DNA of 64,000 nt. Origin: Rostratula benghalensis. Its lineage: Eukaryota; Chordata; Aves; Charadriiformes; Rostratulidae. The stretch spans positions 1,552,782-1,616,781 of the forward strand of contig VXAI01000163.1 in the NCBI GenBank assembly GCA_013399305.1, given 5' to 3'. A model generated the notes under the pieces. That model searched no databases, was not told where the DNA came from, and saw only the letters and a program-made list of their open reading frames with translations. The translations under genes were made by a program, and so were the position numbers. Below, piece by piece: positions 24,089 to 36,075 of the stretch (positions within the stretch are counted from its first letter, which is position 1; every line of letters starts with the position of its first letter).

Positions 24089-25888
24089 ATCCACTGCTGT
24101 TATAAGGGCTCCCTTCCTGCCTGGCAGTCTGCTTCACTATGAAAATGCCTTGCCTAAACCCAGGGCTGGCTGTAAGAAGCCCAGTCATCACCTGGGCTTG
24201 AGAAGATCACATGTCCAAGACATAATTAACTGAATGGGTTCCTTCTACTGTGATTAGAGAGGACAGCTCCATCCCAGCTGCATTTTGTTCCTCATTTCAT
24301 TGCAGATCCAGACTTTGCTGAGAGATTTAGCTAAGCACTGTCTATGTCTGCTTTAAACAATCTTCAGGAAATAATTTACAATTTGTGCTATTCCAGTACT
24401 ATTCTTCATAATGTGCCTAAGTGCCTAATGCCCACAGTCATAGCTCGAAAGTCCCACTGTGGCCCGTGATGAAGAAATAATCCCTGCCTGAAAAAATTTA
24501 CCATCCAAATATTTTCTGATCGAAATCAGTAGCAAAAGCTGCTGGGAGAAGGCCCTCCTTGCTTCATGAAAGAAAACAGGGGAATGAAAAGAGAGCATGA
24601 GGAAAGGACGAACCATTACCGCTAGTGGGACACTAGGGCAAGCCTGCTGTATCTTGCTGTTATTTTAACTCACAGGCAAAATACACAAATGCTCCCTACT
24701 TCAATAGGGTATAACCATACTGAATTTCTTCTTCAGGTGTCTATGTGGCATTTCCCCCCCTTCCCACAACTTTCCTTTATTGCTGCTGCTCTTGTGAGAT
24801 GAATTTTTTTACATTTCAGAGCTTTCTATAAAATATTTGTGGCATAAAGCTTCTACAGGGAGTACACACATCCACAGAGATGCACACACATATAGAAAAG
24901 TATGTAAAACAAATTTAGGTGGTAGGTTAAAACTGATTCTCCTTTCTGCACAGTTTGTTCCTCTCCAGTGGATGTAGACCCCCTATGAAATGCTGAAATA
25001 GCTGCCCTGACAAACACAGACTTGCTAAAACTGCAGAAGTGTGCTTTTTACTCAGCTAGCTTCGGAAAAAAATACTTTTTTTTTTTTCCTCTAGTCATTC
25101 TCTGGCAAAGTGCAGTATATCTAATTTTGCTAGATTCCAAAACGCACTGTGCACCAAAGTACTTGTAGGTGTAAAGTAGAATGTCAAGGATGAGTCAAAG
25201 ATTAATACCTAAATTATAGACTGTGAAATGGGAATTACAGTCTTAAATATCACGTTAAGAACTAGGAAGTATTTACCTAGCCTGAAGCACTACTTGCACT
25301 GTAATAAGCACAATGCTATTCCCTTCAGTTAAAAGGAATTATTCAATAGTCCCAGGCTGGAACTGGAGGACTGCATAGCACGGAGTGGCAATTCCACTTT
25401 TGCAAACTTAATTGCAACTCTGTCAGTGCAGCACTTAGAGACAAGGCAAAGCTTCAGTCATATCTACTTCCACTGCTCTGCAGAGCAAGGGTGAATTTCA
25501 GGCTGTACTTAGGTACTTAGAATAACAGAAGCTCAACTAGTTTGTTTCCTCCAAACATATTGCTGCTTCCATTATTGCACCGTAAAATTATCAGCCAAGA
25601 AGTACTCTGCTTTCACCAGTCACCCTCAAAAAATCTTCAGTTACTTCATTTTCCTGTTTTTCATCCATCCTTACACAAAGCTTTCTTTTGCTTTCTTGGC
25701 CTTGCCTACCTTAGCAGTACTCTTAACAAATCAAAATCCCGTAAGTGATACTGTCAGTGCTTCCTGCTTTTGCATTTTTACCTTTTGCCTCTTTCTTTTA
25801 TTATCAACTCTTTGTGGCAGGATCATTTTTCCCCCCTGTGTGTACACAGCCCTATGACAATACGTGGAGCTTTTAGGTTCTCTGATTT
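24089..25888. other. Unique non-coding sequence
   Basis: No gene is recognised. Short frames only (63 codons at 24425-24616 minus; 68 codons at 25542-25748 plus). A T-run lies near 25077-25088. Confidence 0.7.
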
Positions 25889-25950
25889 AAAAAACCCAAA
25901 CAAATCCAAAACCAGCCAAAACCAACCAACCAAACAAAACAAAAAAAACC
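25889..25950. repeat. A/C-rich low-complexity tract
   Basis: The tract is built from AAACCC, AAACAAATCC, CCAACCAACC and AAACAAAAC words on the plus strand. It reads like the tracts at 9.5, 28.6 and 33.3 kb but is not an exact copy of them. Confidence 0.8.
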
Positions 25951-27237
25951 CTCCAGAAAAACAGAGCAGGAAAGGTTAGAGTTTTACTTTGCTTGTTAAT
26001 TTCTCACTGTTACTGAGCACATGGTAAAGGCCCAAAGATTTTTATTATCTTTTTTAAAACACAGAGAAAAGGATCATAACGATACCTCATTTGATTCATA
26101 GGCTAACACATGGAAGTGATCCTAACAAAGCTCAGAAATAAGTTTTCAGCTGCTTCTCGGAGCTTTACCAACCAACTTCTGGTTTAGTAATCAGTGCCCA
26201 GCGAGCCTGGTGCTCCTCGAACCACATGCTTCAGCAAATGATACTTTGCACTGCTCATTAGCTGCTAAAAATTAGGATACAAAAATAAAACCTCAGGAAG
26301 CAGACTTAAATAGACTTGTGAATTGGTTACAGAGAACCCTGCCAAAAAGTGATTTTTATTATAAACGAAAGGAGGTTCATCAGTTAAACAGTTCCAGAAA
26401 CTAAACTTTTGAAAAACTTACATTTTTCTGAGTTAAAAATACCGAATAGCTACACACACACTTATTTTTAGTAAAATCTATTAAATGCTACTTCTTGACA
26501 GAAGCCAGCTCGGGCTCACTGCACTCCAAAGTACCCATTTCATGTTTTAGCATCTTCAACAAATCTTAAGATGACTTTCACTTTGTACTTTACCATTTAG
26601 TCCTCTGCTTCACGGAACGTAATTGCTAAAGGTGGCAACCAGAAACAGAGGCAAGAAATCCACAGGTAAGTTACTATCCTTGTGCTTCCCAGAAATTCTT
26701 GATGAAGTCAGCTCTACGTGTATGGCTGAAGGCCCAAGCTCTCCGTCAGGCAGGTTTTCCTTTATAGACTGTCCTGTTTACCTTGTAGCTATGTATTACA
26801 TTATGGAGACTCAGGCACTCATTTTGCTGTCTCTTAATGCAACTCACTTCATCTAAACATGTGGATGGAGCAGCGAAATAGCCCTCTATCTCTACGTAAA
26901 ATTCTACTATTGAAATCTCTACTATAAAGACTGGAAAAGTGATTGACTGAATTGGCACTTGGTATGCGTAAACGAGAAAGTAAAGCTACTTGAATGCCTG
27001 TAAGAATGCCGGCTGCTGCATTTTGAATATACTAAAATACAGAATCTTATGAGAGCCATGGCAAAGGAAGGTATTGCAATTCTGTAAACTTCAAGATATA
27101 AAAGCTTTCTTCATCAGTCCAAATAATATTTTGCTGAGCGCTGGTCTATGATTTTACTAATCGACCTAGCAGATCTATCCATCACTGCCCTTGGTGATGT
27201 GTATGATAGCCAGACCTATAAAGCCTGGTAGAACAAA
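25951..27237. other. Unique non-coding sequence
   Basis: Nothing is recognised. Frames are at most 77 codons (26623-26856, plus) and overlap a minus frame at 26746-26958. Confidence 0.7.
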
Positions 27238-27281
27238 CATTGGATTATAGAATAGAATCACTGTGGTTGAATAATCCAATG
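27238..27281. repeat. Inverted repeat, 11-bp perfect stem, 22-nt loop
   Basis: CATTGGATTAT (27238-27248) and ATAATCCAATG (27271-27281) are exact reverse complements. About one such stem is expected by chance in a window of this size, so it is listed as structure only. Confidence 0.6.
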
Positions 27282-28615
27282 ACAGCAACAGCAATGGTCA
27301 CTAACTTCATTTTTGGGATTCTGCTTTAAGTCTATGCCAATGTATAGCACTCCTAGGAAATAATGAGGTAATACCTATATAATTAGGAAAATTCAATTTT
27401 TTAATTTTTTTTTTGTGACTGTGTCAACTGCAAGCACATAAACAGTATCAAAGCTTGACAGCATCTTACTGAGGGGGAAATCCCCAGAAAAAAATACAGA
27501 AAGTCAAGTTACTCAAGGTTTATTCAGGTGCTTCACTAAATGGTGTTAAGAGAGCCTCACTAATGTGAACTATCATGTTGAAAGGAAGATTTAGCAAAAT
27601 CTCTGTGGCTAACTTAAACTTTATTATTTTCAGATACAGGAGGGAGATTAAAACACCAAGTAACTATGTTAAATAACATGGGCTGGGATCTCATGTTAGT
27701 CATTACATTTCAACAGCAGTGTCACGGGAGGCTCGCGTAACTGAAAGAGATCAAAGTCACTAAGATAAAATCTCAACCTGTGAGAAATTCTTGCATAAAA
27801 AAAGTGACAGAAATTACTCCTGCTGAAATTTTCTGAAATGGAAAGGGACACTGTCAAACAATGCAGCTGATTATAGGAAACATGGCTTCTAGTAAGATGT
27901 GGAGGAAACAAAAAGTACCTGTAAAAAAATGCCCATAATCAAGACCAGAGAGAAGACCTTTAGCCCTATCTTACGTCTCTAAGTAGGAAACACAAGAGAA
28001 CACCTGAGTTAGTAGAAGCACAAGGGAATTCACATGCCCTTTTGGATATAGGCTCTCACAGATACATAATTATCTATGTGAATGTGGAAGCGTTTTCCTT
28101 TATGTGAGCTGTCGCCCCCCTTTAGGCAGACCCACAGGATGATTCTAGTGAAGCAGCAATTCACTCTGCTTTTTGGCTTTAGCTATGTACAACATGTAGG
28201 GAAATCTCTCGTTCACCTGCAGCAAGCATACTTGTAAATGGACCCTACCATTTTTAGTAACAGGAAAGAAACATACTAGGATTTTAAACTTGAGAGTTTT
28301 ATGTGAATGCATTATACCTCCTTCCTTCTTATCCCCAAATACCAGGGTTGGCAAACTGGGACAAAACTTCAGATGAGTATTCTGAGAGTCATATGGAAAC
28401 CCATTTTGGCATTAAAAGAAGAGCATACCTAACAGCCATTATGAAAAGCTTGCCTGTGCTAGTAACTGTCAGTATACGTTTGGAGTAGTTAAATTTAACC
28501 TTCAGGACAGGACTTCCAGACATCACTTTTAAGTACAAATATTTGAGAATTGAATAACTTCTTTTCCACCCCTTTTTTTTTGACCTTCTGCTTCCTTTTT
28601 AGTAGGCTCTCATCA
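27282..28615. other. Unique non-coding sequence
   Basis: AT-rich sequence with no recognised gene or repeat family. Frames do not exceed about 71 codons. Confidence 0.7.
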
Positions 28616-28670
28616 AGCAAACAAACAAACGAAAAAACCCAAAAAAACCCCAACAACAAACAAACCAAAG
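28616..28670. repeat. A/C-rich low-complexity tract
   Basis: The plus strand runs AAGCAAACAAACAAACG, then AAAAAACCC, CCCCAACAACAAAC and AAACCAAAG. It is a degenerate AAAC/AACC simple sequence. Confidence 0.8.
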
Positions 28671-29870
28671 ACCAATGCCCAAACTGCATCTCAGATTTTT
28701 TGCTTTCTTATAGGAACTGATCTATCACTGGAGTAGCAACATTGACTTGCTTCATAATAACAGAAGAGGAATAGAAACAAAGAGAATCATCGCTTCCCTG
28801 GCTATGAGTTTGGTCTACATACTGCTTAATTTCATTTTAGGCTGAAAAATGTTAGCATCTGGAAGCATATTACCATTTATAAAAGCCTCCTTCGCTTCTG
28901 TCATTAGCAAAGTAGATTACCCCTACTTTCTAGCTAACAAGTATTTTTGCTGCAGGATTCATCTTCATAACACCAACAAACAAAGGAGATGTATAGCGAA
29001 GTGGATTCCTTCAAACCTGTCGTTAAAACAGCCTGTACCAAATGTTTGAAGTTCTAGGTAATTATTTCAATATTTGCTACATTATTGTTATGATAATGAC
29101 TAAGAACGTATTCAATCACTGCACTGTTTGACAAACACACTGTTTTAAATTGAGTGTTGCTTTTTTCTAATAAGATGTCATAAAATATGCATACAGTGTC
29201 TCTTACCAATATTACTTCAGCACAACTTTTCTGGTTCTCCCCTTCTCATTCTAAATTCTTGCTTGGTATTACTAAGAAGCATCAATACTTCAGCAAAGGC
29301 TGATTAGCATGCAGTGCCTTGATGCACGCGTTGGGAAGCAGAACTAACAGAAATTTCCAGCATACTACTAGATTATGCATTTCTCTGTGCATGCAAAACC
29401 GACATACTCTGATACTTGTGTTGATACTTCTGTCAACATCTGTTCACAGAAGTGGCTATTGGCATGCACTTATCTGCAAATCACTATGCAAATATATGCA
29501 ATTGCAGTGAAAGGAGGCCCTAGAAGATTTGAACAAACCCATTTACTTCTTGCAGAGTTAAAATTTAGAGGTGACTGACAGGTCTTTTGTCACAGCCCTT
29601 ATGGAAGGTGGTTGCCTGCTTTTTCCACTGATAAAGCAGAATATTGTTTGAGTACCAGAAACATTACAGTGAACACAGAAATTCCCAGTTCTGGTAAGAT
29701 TTTGTCTGATCCTGTTTCATTACAGCATGGTAAGGTATGTCCTCAAGGGGATCAGGCCTGGACCACAAAGGGTATATGAAACAATAGTGATTTTGCAATT
29801 CACCAGAAGAGACAGATCCTCTTTTGATAGGCAGCATTCAGAACACCATAGAAGAATCCCATGAAGTGGG
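28671..29870. other. Unique non-coding sequence
   Basis: No gene is recognised. Two plus-strand frames (29319-29510 and 29375-29578) overlap in different phases. Confidence 0.7.
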
Positions 29871-29899
29871 ATTAAAAATTGATTAATTAAAAATCAATT
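29871..29899. promoter_or_regulatory. TAAT-rich repeat and dyad
   Basis: ATTAAAAAT occurs twice at 15-base spacing (29871-29879 and 29886-29894). AATTGAT (29877-29883) pairs with ATCAATT (29893-29899) around a TTAATTAA core. TAATTA is the core of homeodomain sites, so this is a weak candidate binding cluster. It could equally be plain AT-rich sequence. Confidence 0.2.
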
Positions 29900-30867
29900 C
29901 TCCTTTTGTACTCATGGAGACATGCAAAAAAACCAAATCAGTGTGGTCAGACTGATGTTCTCTTGGCTACTTCTATGTGGTTCTGGTCAGATACTCATGA
30001 TGAAGGTCCAACCAGGATATCCCTGACTGAGGCAGATACTGTGCTGCTGCTTAAATGAAAAGCAACGCTCTGTCTGATCCAATCCATCTGGACTCGGGTG
30101 TTCAAAACAAGAGGCATTACCTAAAAGTATTCTTTTCAACAGTGGCCTTCTCAGCTGTCACCCTCTTCTGTGCAGCCATTCCAGGAACATTAGCAGGAGA
30201 GGTTGAGTTTGGAGTGAAAGCTGTATTTGTTAGTCCATTCCCTCACTTGACATAAGAGGAGGAAGAGCTGGTATACTATATTCTGCAGTGGTCTACTTTG
30301 AAGGTTTTGGTAGCTCATAGGGGCACGAGGTCAATGGACAAATGTATTTTACTACATCTTCCTCCCCTTCACAGTGCACACAACATAAGGCACGATTCTT
30401 TTCCCTGTCTCTCATCTTTACCATAGTTGCAGCAGCCTAAGCGAAGAGGGAAATTGTACAAGTTACTTTGAGATATAGAGGGAAACGTGCTGAATTGAGT
30501 AACACAGAATTTCGTGCCCTAAAACACTACCTGACTATTGCAGTACAAGGAGCAAACAATTCCTTAATCCCCACCTCTGATTTATCTTTAAAAGTTTTCT
30601 TTTTCATTTAACATGCTCTGCATGCCTCAAAGTAACCCTTTTCCCCATCTCAAAACAAGTAATCAATTCTGTCCCCCTCTCAAATTTCAGGAATAAATAT
30701 TATTCCACGTGAAGGTGTGCTAGCTTGGATCCTAGCTTTTCAGGACCAATGTTAAAGGCTTTAAACAACCTGTATAGAAATATGGTTTGATAATGAGTCA
30801 GCTGCTTCTGCATGTTGTACATTAAGCACAAGAAGTCTTACCCTCTAATCATTCACTGTCAAACAAC
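29900..30867. other. Unique non-coding sequence
   Basis: Nothing is recognised. The longest frame is 66 codons (30055-30255, plus). Confidence 0.7.
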
Positions 30868-30919
30868 GGGGGGCTAAAGCAGTAGCTTAAGACATAGGCT
30901 TAAGCAAAGGCAGCCCCCC
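30868..30919. repeat. 52-nt nested hairpin with a G6/C6 stem
   Basis: GGGGGGCT (30868-30875) pairs with AGCCCCCC (30912-30919). Inside it GCTTAAG (30885-30891) pairs with CTTAAGC (30899-30905) around a 7-nt loop. The internal loop has 9 and 6 unpaired bases. Nested perfect stems in this arrangement are uncommon by chance. It is too short for a typical pre-miRNA and could act as a DNA cruciform or an RNA structure if transcribed. Confidence 0.6.
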
Positions 30920-32554
30920 ACTTTCAAAAGCAGATTAAGGATGCGACAGATGCTTTGTGATAATTTATGAATAGTATACACTGACCTTGTTTTATGATGT
31001 TGATTGTACGATTATGTTGGTTTGATTTAATTAGAAGATGGAGGGAAAGCCTGGAATACTTGGTAACTGTAAGCTACCCCCTGATAAAGACCCTCAGGTC
31101 GCTTTGCAATAAAACCTGTGTTCTCAGCTGTGGACAGCCCATTGCTGGGCTCCAGTTTCTAGTTCCAGAAGCTGCTAGAATTTCTTTGGTTAGTTTGGAG
31201 ACTAAGATTAAAACAACTCTGGTGTCTATGCAAAATGTTCATGAGCAATGTGTGAAAAAGCCAAGCAGACTGTCATAAGAGGTTCAACTGGTGAAAGCTG
31301 AAGGGAACTTGTGTCACTCTGTTCCCATGACATGTTGAAAGCAAACATCTTCTGGTAAAATAAAACACCTAAAACCAATTTTCTCCACTTGTTTTCCTCT
31401 CTATTGCTCATATTATTTTAAGGCCTTTGCGTGCTCATGATAAGTTGTGGGTGCCCACAAGCTGAGCTTAAAGATCTCAGAGACATAGCAACCCTTGGCT
31501 CTGAGGGTAGGGAAATCATACTATTGTGCAGCAAGTAAAGACACTAACCGGAAGAGGCTGAGCTCAGAGGCACCAGATGTAGCTAGCTCTAGTTGTTATA
31601 AATAACAGCTTAAAGTTTCATGATTAAAATAATCTGCCCCTCGCATATGGAAACTTTGCATGCATTCATACAATGTGAAATAATCAACACGAGTTGATTT
31701 CCTTGCTGTTGGTGTGTTATTGTAGAAGACTTACATGTACACCACCTGAGAGAACCTGCACAAGGGCAGGAAGGAGAGAATGGGCTTCCTCTGGTTGCAT
31801 CCACTCCTTCCCACTGGGGAGGGTCACTTCTGCGTGAAATTGCCTATGCATGGGGCAGAGGAGTTTACACAAAGAAGAAAATGAAATCCATGGCCACACA
31901 AATTCCTATTTGGTATGCAATTGGGAAGCACACTCGGACTCACAGACCCAGAGGTACCCTGGGACCCCTAACAAAGATGAAAGCAGCAGAATACATCATA
32001 TGGCAAAGTTCCCAGCCAGTTCAACGGGATCAGGATTTCCCCTGGGAGCTTCTTGATATTTCAGCTATTGCTCCTTCTAGCTGACCTCATCACAAGGTAT
32101 TTTGCCTGCATTGTGATGTTCAGTCTCCCACAGTCAGTGAACATGTACCCCTTGTACATATCAGAAGTTCAGCTTTGTCCAGACTTTGGTGTTCACCACC
32201 GCGTGACAAATAGCTCCATGTAAACATTTTTGTGCTCTGCCATCACAGACTGAAATCTTACTGCTGACACCAACGTGCTGCCTGGCTTGTGGTCTGTCAC
32301 TCGGGAGTTATTCTTTTGCTGGGGATAACCTCTCTAAGCCGACATATTCCCTCACATTTCAAAGATTACATAGGTCAGTAGGTTGTAGAGGTAACATGTT
32401 ACTAATGTTCCCTGCAATATCCAGATCACAGCTGGAGAAAAATTTTGCCTGAAACATCAAGTGAAGAAGATTCTATACAGAGCTACAGATGTTTTTAATT
32501 ATTATTATTTGGATCAGATTTACTAGAGTGCATGTTCTTATAAATAGCTGTTGG
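30920..32554. other. Unique non-coding sequence
   Basis: No gene is recognised. Frames include 94 codons at 30994-31278 (plus) and overlapping plus frames at 31850-32084. None shows a family signature. Confidence 0.65.
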
Positions 32555-32594
32555 NNNNNNNNNNNNNNNNNNNNNNNNNNNNNNNNNNNNNNNN
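32555..32594. other. Assembly gap, 40 N
   Basis: There are forty undetermined bases. Flanking sequence is ordinary AT-rich DNA (ATAAATAGCTGTTGG to the left, GGTGTACATG to the right). Open frames that appear to run through the gap are artefacts of reading N. Confidence 1.
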
Positions 32595-33315
32595 GGTGTA
32601 CATGAAAAACCTGAAAAAGTGAAAATGTTGTACTCTGATATTTTTGATAGTGATACATTTTGCTTTTCAAGCGCAAAACAAATTTTCCATTTGAAATTTC
32701 TTTCAAAATATATTTTAAAATTATTCAGAAAGCTCAAATGGAAAACACTACTCTGCTTCAGACCAATCAAGATATTTCTTCACTACAAGTGATTCTTCTT
32801 AGTTCTTAATTCTGTGAATTTTTGTTTAAATATTCATCGGCTCAAATCAAAGTGACTTCCTTATTTTCCTATGACTGTCAGAAAATCATGAAACCCTTCT
32901 TCATATTCAGCTGTAATCCTGGACCCAATTTAAAAGAATATTTAAACTTAGCCTCAGAATTTTTAAGTACCTTTTCAAGGTTCTGCACTGAATGACTATC
33001 AATGCCAGATATTTTGAAGCTTAGCAAGGCTCCCCAACCTTCCTTTCTCTTCTTCAGATTTCCTAAATAGGTTTTGGTTTTTTTCCATTGCTTAGGGAAA
33101 AAAAAATTAAAATTACTGGTTTAGAAATCATGACAATATTCATACGTTTCAAAGATGCCAATTCCGACTTTTTGATCATCAGAGAAAGGAAATAAAGCAT
33201 CATCTGCAAAACATCTGTATTTGCAGATAGCATGAGTTCTCTTGGGCACCTGAAGGGTTATTCCCTTCCCAAAGAGATACTATTTATTGATCTAAAGATA
33301 CAGAAACAAAGACTG
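32595..33315. other. Unique non-coding sequence
   Basis: AT-rich sequence with no recognised element. Confidence 0.7.
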
Positions 33316-33365
33316 AATAAAAATAAAAAAAAACAACCACAAAACAAACAAAAAAAACCAGAAAG
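33316..33365. repeat. A-rich (AAAC)n-like tract
   Basis: AATAAAAATAAAAA leads into AAACAACCACAAAACAAAC and AAAAAAACC. It is low-complexity sequence of the same kind as the other A/C tracts. Confidence 0.8.
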
Positions 33366-35965
33366 AAAATTAAGAGAAGGGACATCATTCCTACAGAGCA
33401 CATCTAACCAATGAAGGTACCAATATCTCCCCTACCCCCTTATGTCTTACTCTATAGAATAAGCAATCAATTTACACCGAGGTCCAGTTCTTCATTTTTC
33501 TCTAGTTCAAGTGTGTTTTGGAACAGATTAGGCTCCATTTGTACATACATATATTGAAAAAGAACACATTTCAATTTTAAAAAAAAAGACATATTTCAAG
33601 CTGCTTGAGTCTTATACATACACAGACATTTCACAACGAGCACGCAGAACCAACCATAAGCGGTTAAGTTAATGAACTCCTAGCACCCTTTCTTTGTTCA
33701 GCTCCCACAAATTTCTGCTGCTGGTGGGTGTCAGTCTTTTGAACTCCATGAAAGCAACAAAAGGGAAAAAACGTAGATCACAATGTGTTTAACTACACGC
33801 TTTCCCCGGGTGGCAGGCAGAAAACTACTCTTGACTTGAAGAGGAGCAATATGCACACATTCAAGGACACGCTGGTGAGCGGCTCACAGCATTCCCCAGG
33901 GCTCCTCTGTTTATTCTGTGTTTGCTGGTGGATTTCAATGGTATGCTTGTATCCAGAGTACCTGAGTGCCTCCAGACATCACTCAGTTTGCTTTCCTCAT
34001 CAGCAGGAGGAGGAGAATTACCTTGAGCTTTTCAGTCAGGGTTGAAATGAACTGGCATGAGCAGAGGGATGCTGGAAGGTTTGCCCACCCCTCTGCATGA
34101 GGGGAATTGCCTTTCTGTAAGAGGTGCTGGTTGTATTCCTCATAACCATCCCAGCTTCTGGACACACTGAAATTCAACTCTTTTGTTAACTTCCTGTGAG
34201 GCCAACCTTTCTACAAAGAGTGAAAAGCTGGTCTAACGCCACGTAACAGTCTTGTCAGATAGAGGTACAATGAAGTGTTGAAAAGGTATTGTATGGCCAG
34301 AAAAAGATAGAAAACTGCCGTTGTGAAGATTTTAAATATTAGATCATTAAAATGGGAAAAAAATAGTTTAGAGAAGAAAGGAAATCTGAGGGAAAGGATA
34401 GGAAACTCTAAGAAGGCTAGAGCCAAGAATCTGGAAATAGGAAAGGCCCTTTAGAGGAAAAAACAATACAGAAACAGACTTCTGCCCAGCAAGGTAGATG
34501 AGAACTTGAACTCTAAGTATTCTAAATACTCTAAAATATCTGCTACTATTTTTAGACTCACTCTCATATACAGCAATAAAATAAACACTTACTTACCTCT
34601 TTAAATCAGCTTCACGATGCACCCGAGAAATCTTGCTTCTTGTTCTGCTTGACTAGAAAAGAACACATGAAATCTCTGTAACACATTTGCCTAACCCAAA
34701 ACAAAGCTGCTAAATTATTTAGCTAACAAAAGAGGCAAAATCTTCAACAACCCTACCTGCCCTGCTCCTGCAACAGACCAGCTAAGGGCAACCCACTCTG
34801 ACTGAGTGGAGACCACGTCCCCTTCCTGTGGGGAATCATCAGGACTCTGACCACACCTGGGTTGGTCAGAGCTGGGCTTCCTGGCAGCTGAGAGCCTTTG
34901 AAAGGGTAAAGGTTGCTTGGAGACCAAATAAGGGAAAACTGACATATGCAGCACCCCCAGTAAGCAGTTTCCCACTGCACCCCAAGGTTGGTTTCCCCAA
35001 GTCGGGAGCAGAAGGGAGGTTTGGCCCTGCACCGCTCCCCCAGGGAAAGGCTGTTCTGCCAGCCTGACTCTGACTCACTGTTGTGACACTCAATATTAAA
35101 GCTTAGGTAGTTTGAAGATCAGTGGAATAGAGGCAATTAAAAACCCTGTTATTTCACCTGTACCTTTGATTTTTAAATAACTGTGCTAATTCAAAAAAGT
35201 TTATCGTTATTTACCACATCAGCCCCCTGAATATACCGAGCATTGTTCCAAGTTATTGTAACCTTCCTTTTTAAAGTGGATTTCAGCCATTATGGTCCGT
35301 CACATAAATCCTTCTTAGTTTGTGGATTGGTGACCTGATAGGCCCAAACAACTCCATCTGTCCATTTAAATGGGCACGAGTGCTGTGTTTATTGCTTCAA
35401 TCCTATTATTTGTAAAGTGCTTTCTTCCTCTGCCTCTGTGTGCGTACGTTTGGTACTCAGGGACAATTTATTGCTGAGTTCTTGTCCAAAGTCTTTTAAT
35501 TTTCCGGGGCAAACTGCCCACATACAGTAGCATAAGTAAGTGTACTGTACTTGACTTAGGAAATAAAGCTGTTGACTTAGAGCCAGCTCTTAGGAACGAT
35601 GTAAAAGTTGATAGTCTGGAGGAACATTTGAAAGTGAAAAGGGTCTCCCTCTTGAATTGTTGGTATGAATCCAATCTTAGTTAATGAAGCTTTTATAGTC
35701 ATGGAGAAAGTTACTTCCAGTTATCTATCCAAGTGGTTCTTATGAGCGAGCTAAATTGATGCTCTAAGGGACATTGCTTGAAGTGAAAACAGGAATAAAA
35801 TAGTTTATTGCCTGTTGATATGTATCAGGGGTCAGGGTGAGAGTATGCAGAGAAAACCAGGCAGGTTTCATTAGTTAGTATTTGTCAGTGAAAGCATTTA
35901 CAAAGACTGAGTTAATCATCTTGACGTGTTGAGTCAAATAATTTTTGATGGAAGTATTAAAGTGC
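33366..35965. other. Unique non-coding sequence with a GC-richer patch at 34.74-35.09 kb
   Basis: The GC-richer patch holds four overlapping frames on both strands, the longest 105 codons (34715-35032, minus). None is recognisable. An 86-codon frame lies at 33785-34045 (plus). No repeat family is seen. Confidence 0.6.
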
Positions 35966-36075
35966 TATAAAAAGGCTCCCTGTGCCAGGAAGCTTGTTCT
36001 CCTGCACCATGGGTATTCTACACACAGAGCTATTACTGTTAGGAGGTGTACTGAAAAAGCTGGAGAACAAATAAA
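35966..36075 (+). promoter_or_regulatory. TATA box followed by a Kozak ATG and 21-codon frame
   Basis: TATAAAAAG (35966-35974) is a strong TATA box. The ATG at 36009 lies 43 bases beyond the start of the box, where a short 5' UTR would place it, in the good context GCACCATGG. The frame encodes 21 residues with a small leucine-rich patch (ELLLLGG) and stops at 36072-36074, overlapping an AATAAA hexamer at 36070-36075. The arrangement resembles a promoter and first exon, but the frame is too short to judge. No CpG island or initiator is evident. It may be coincidence. Confidence 0.2.

Noticed and set aside
27249..27270. AGAATAGAATCACTG, recalling the CR1 terminal octamers
   Set aside because: The conserved GGAAGGGACC block that must follow is absent, so it is not a CR1 end.
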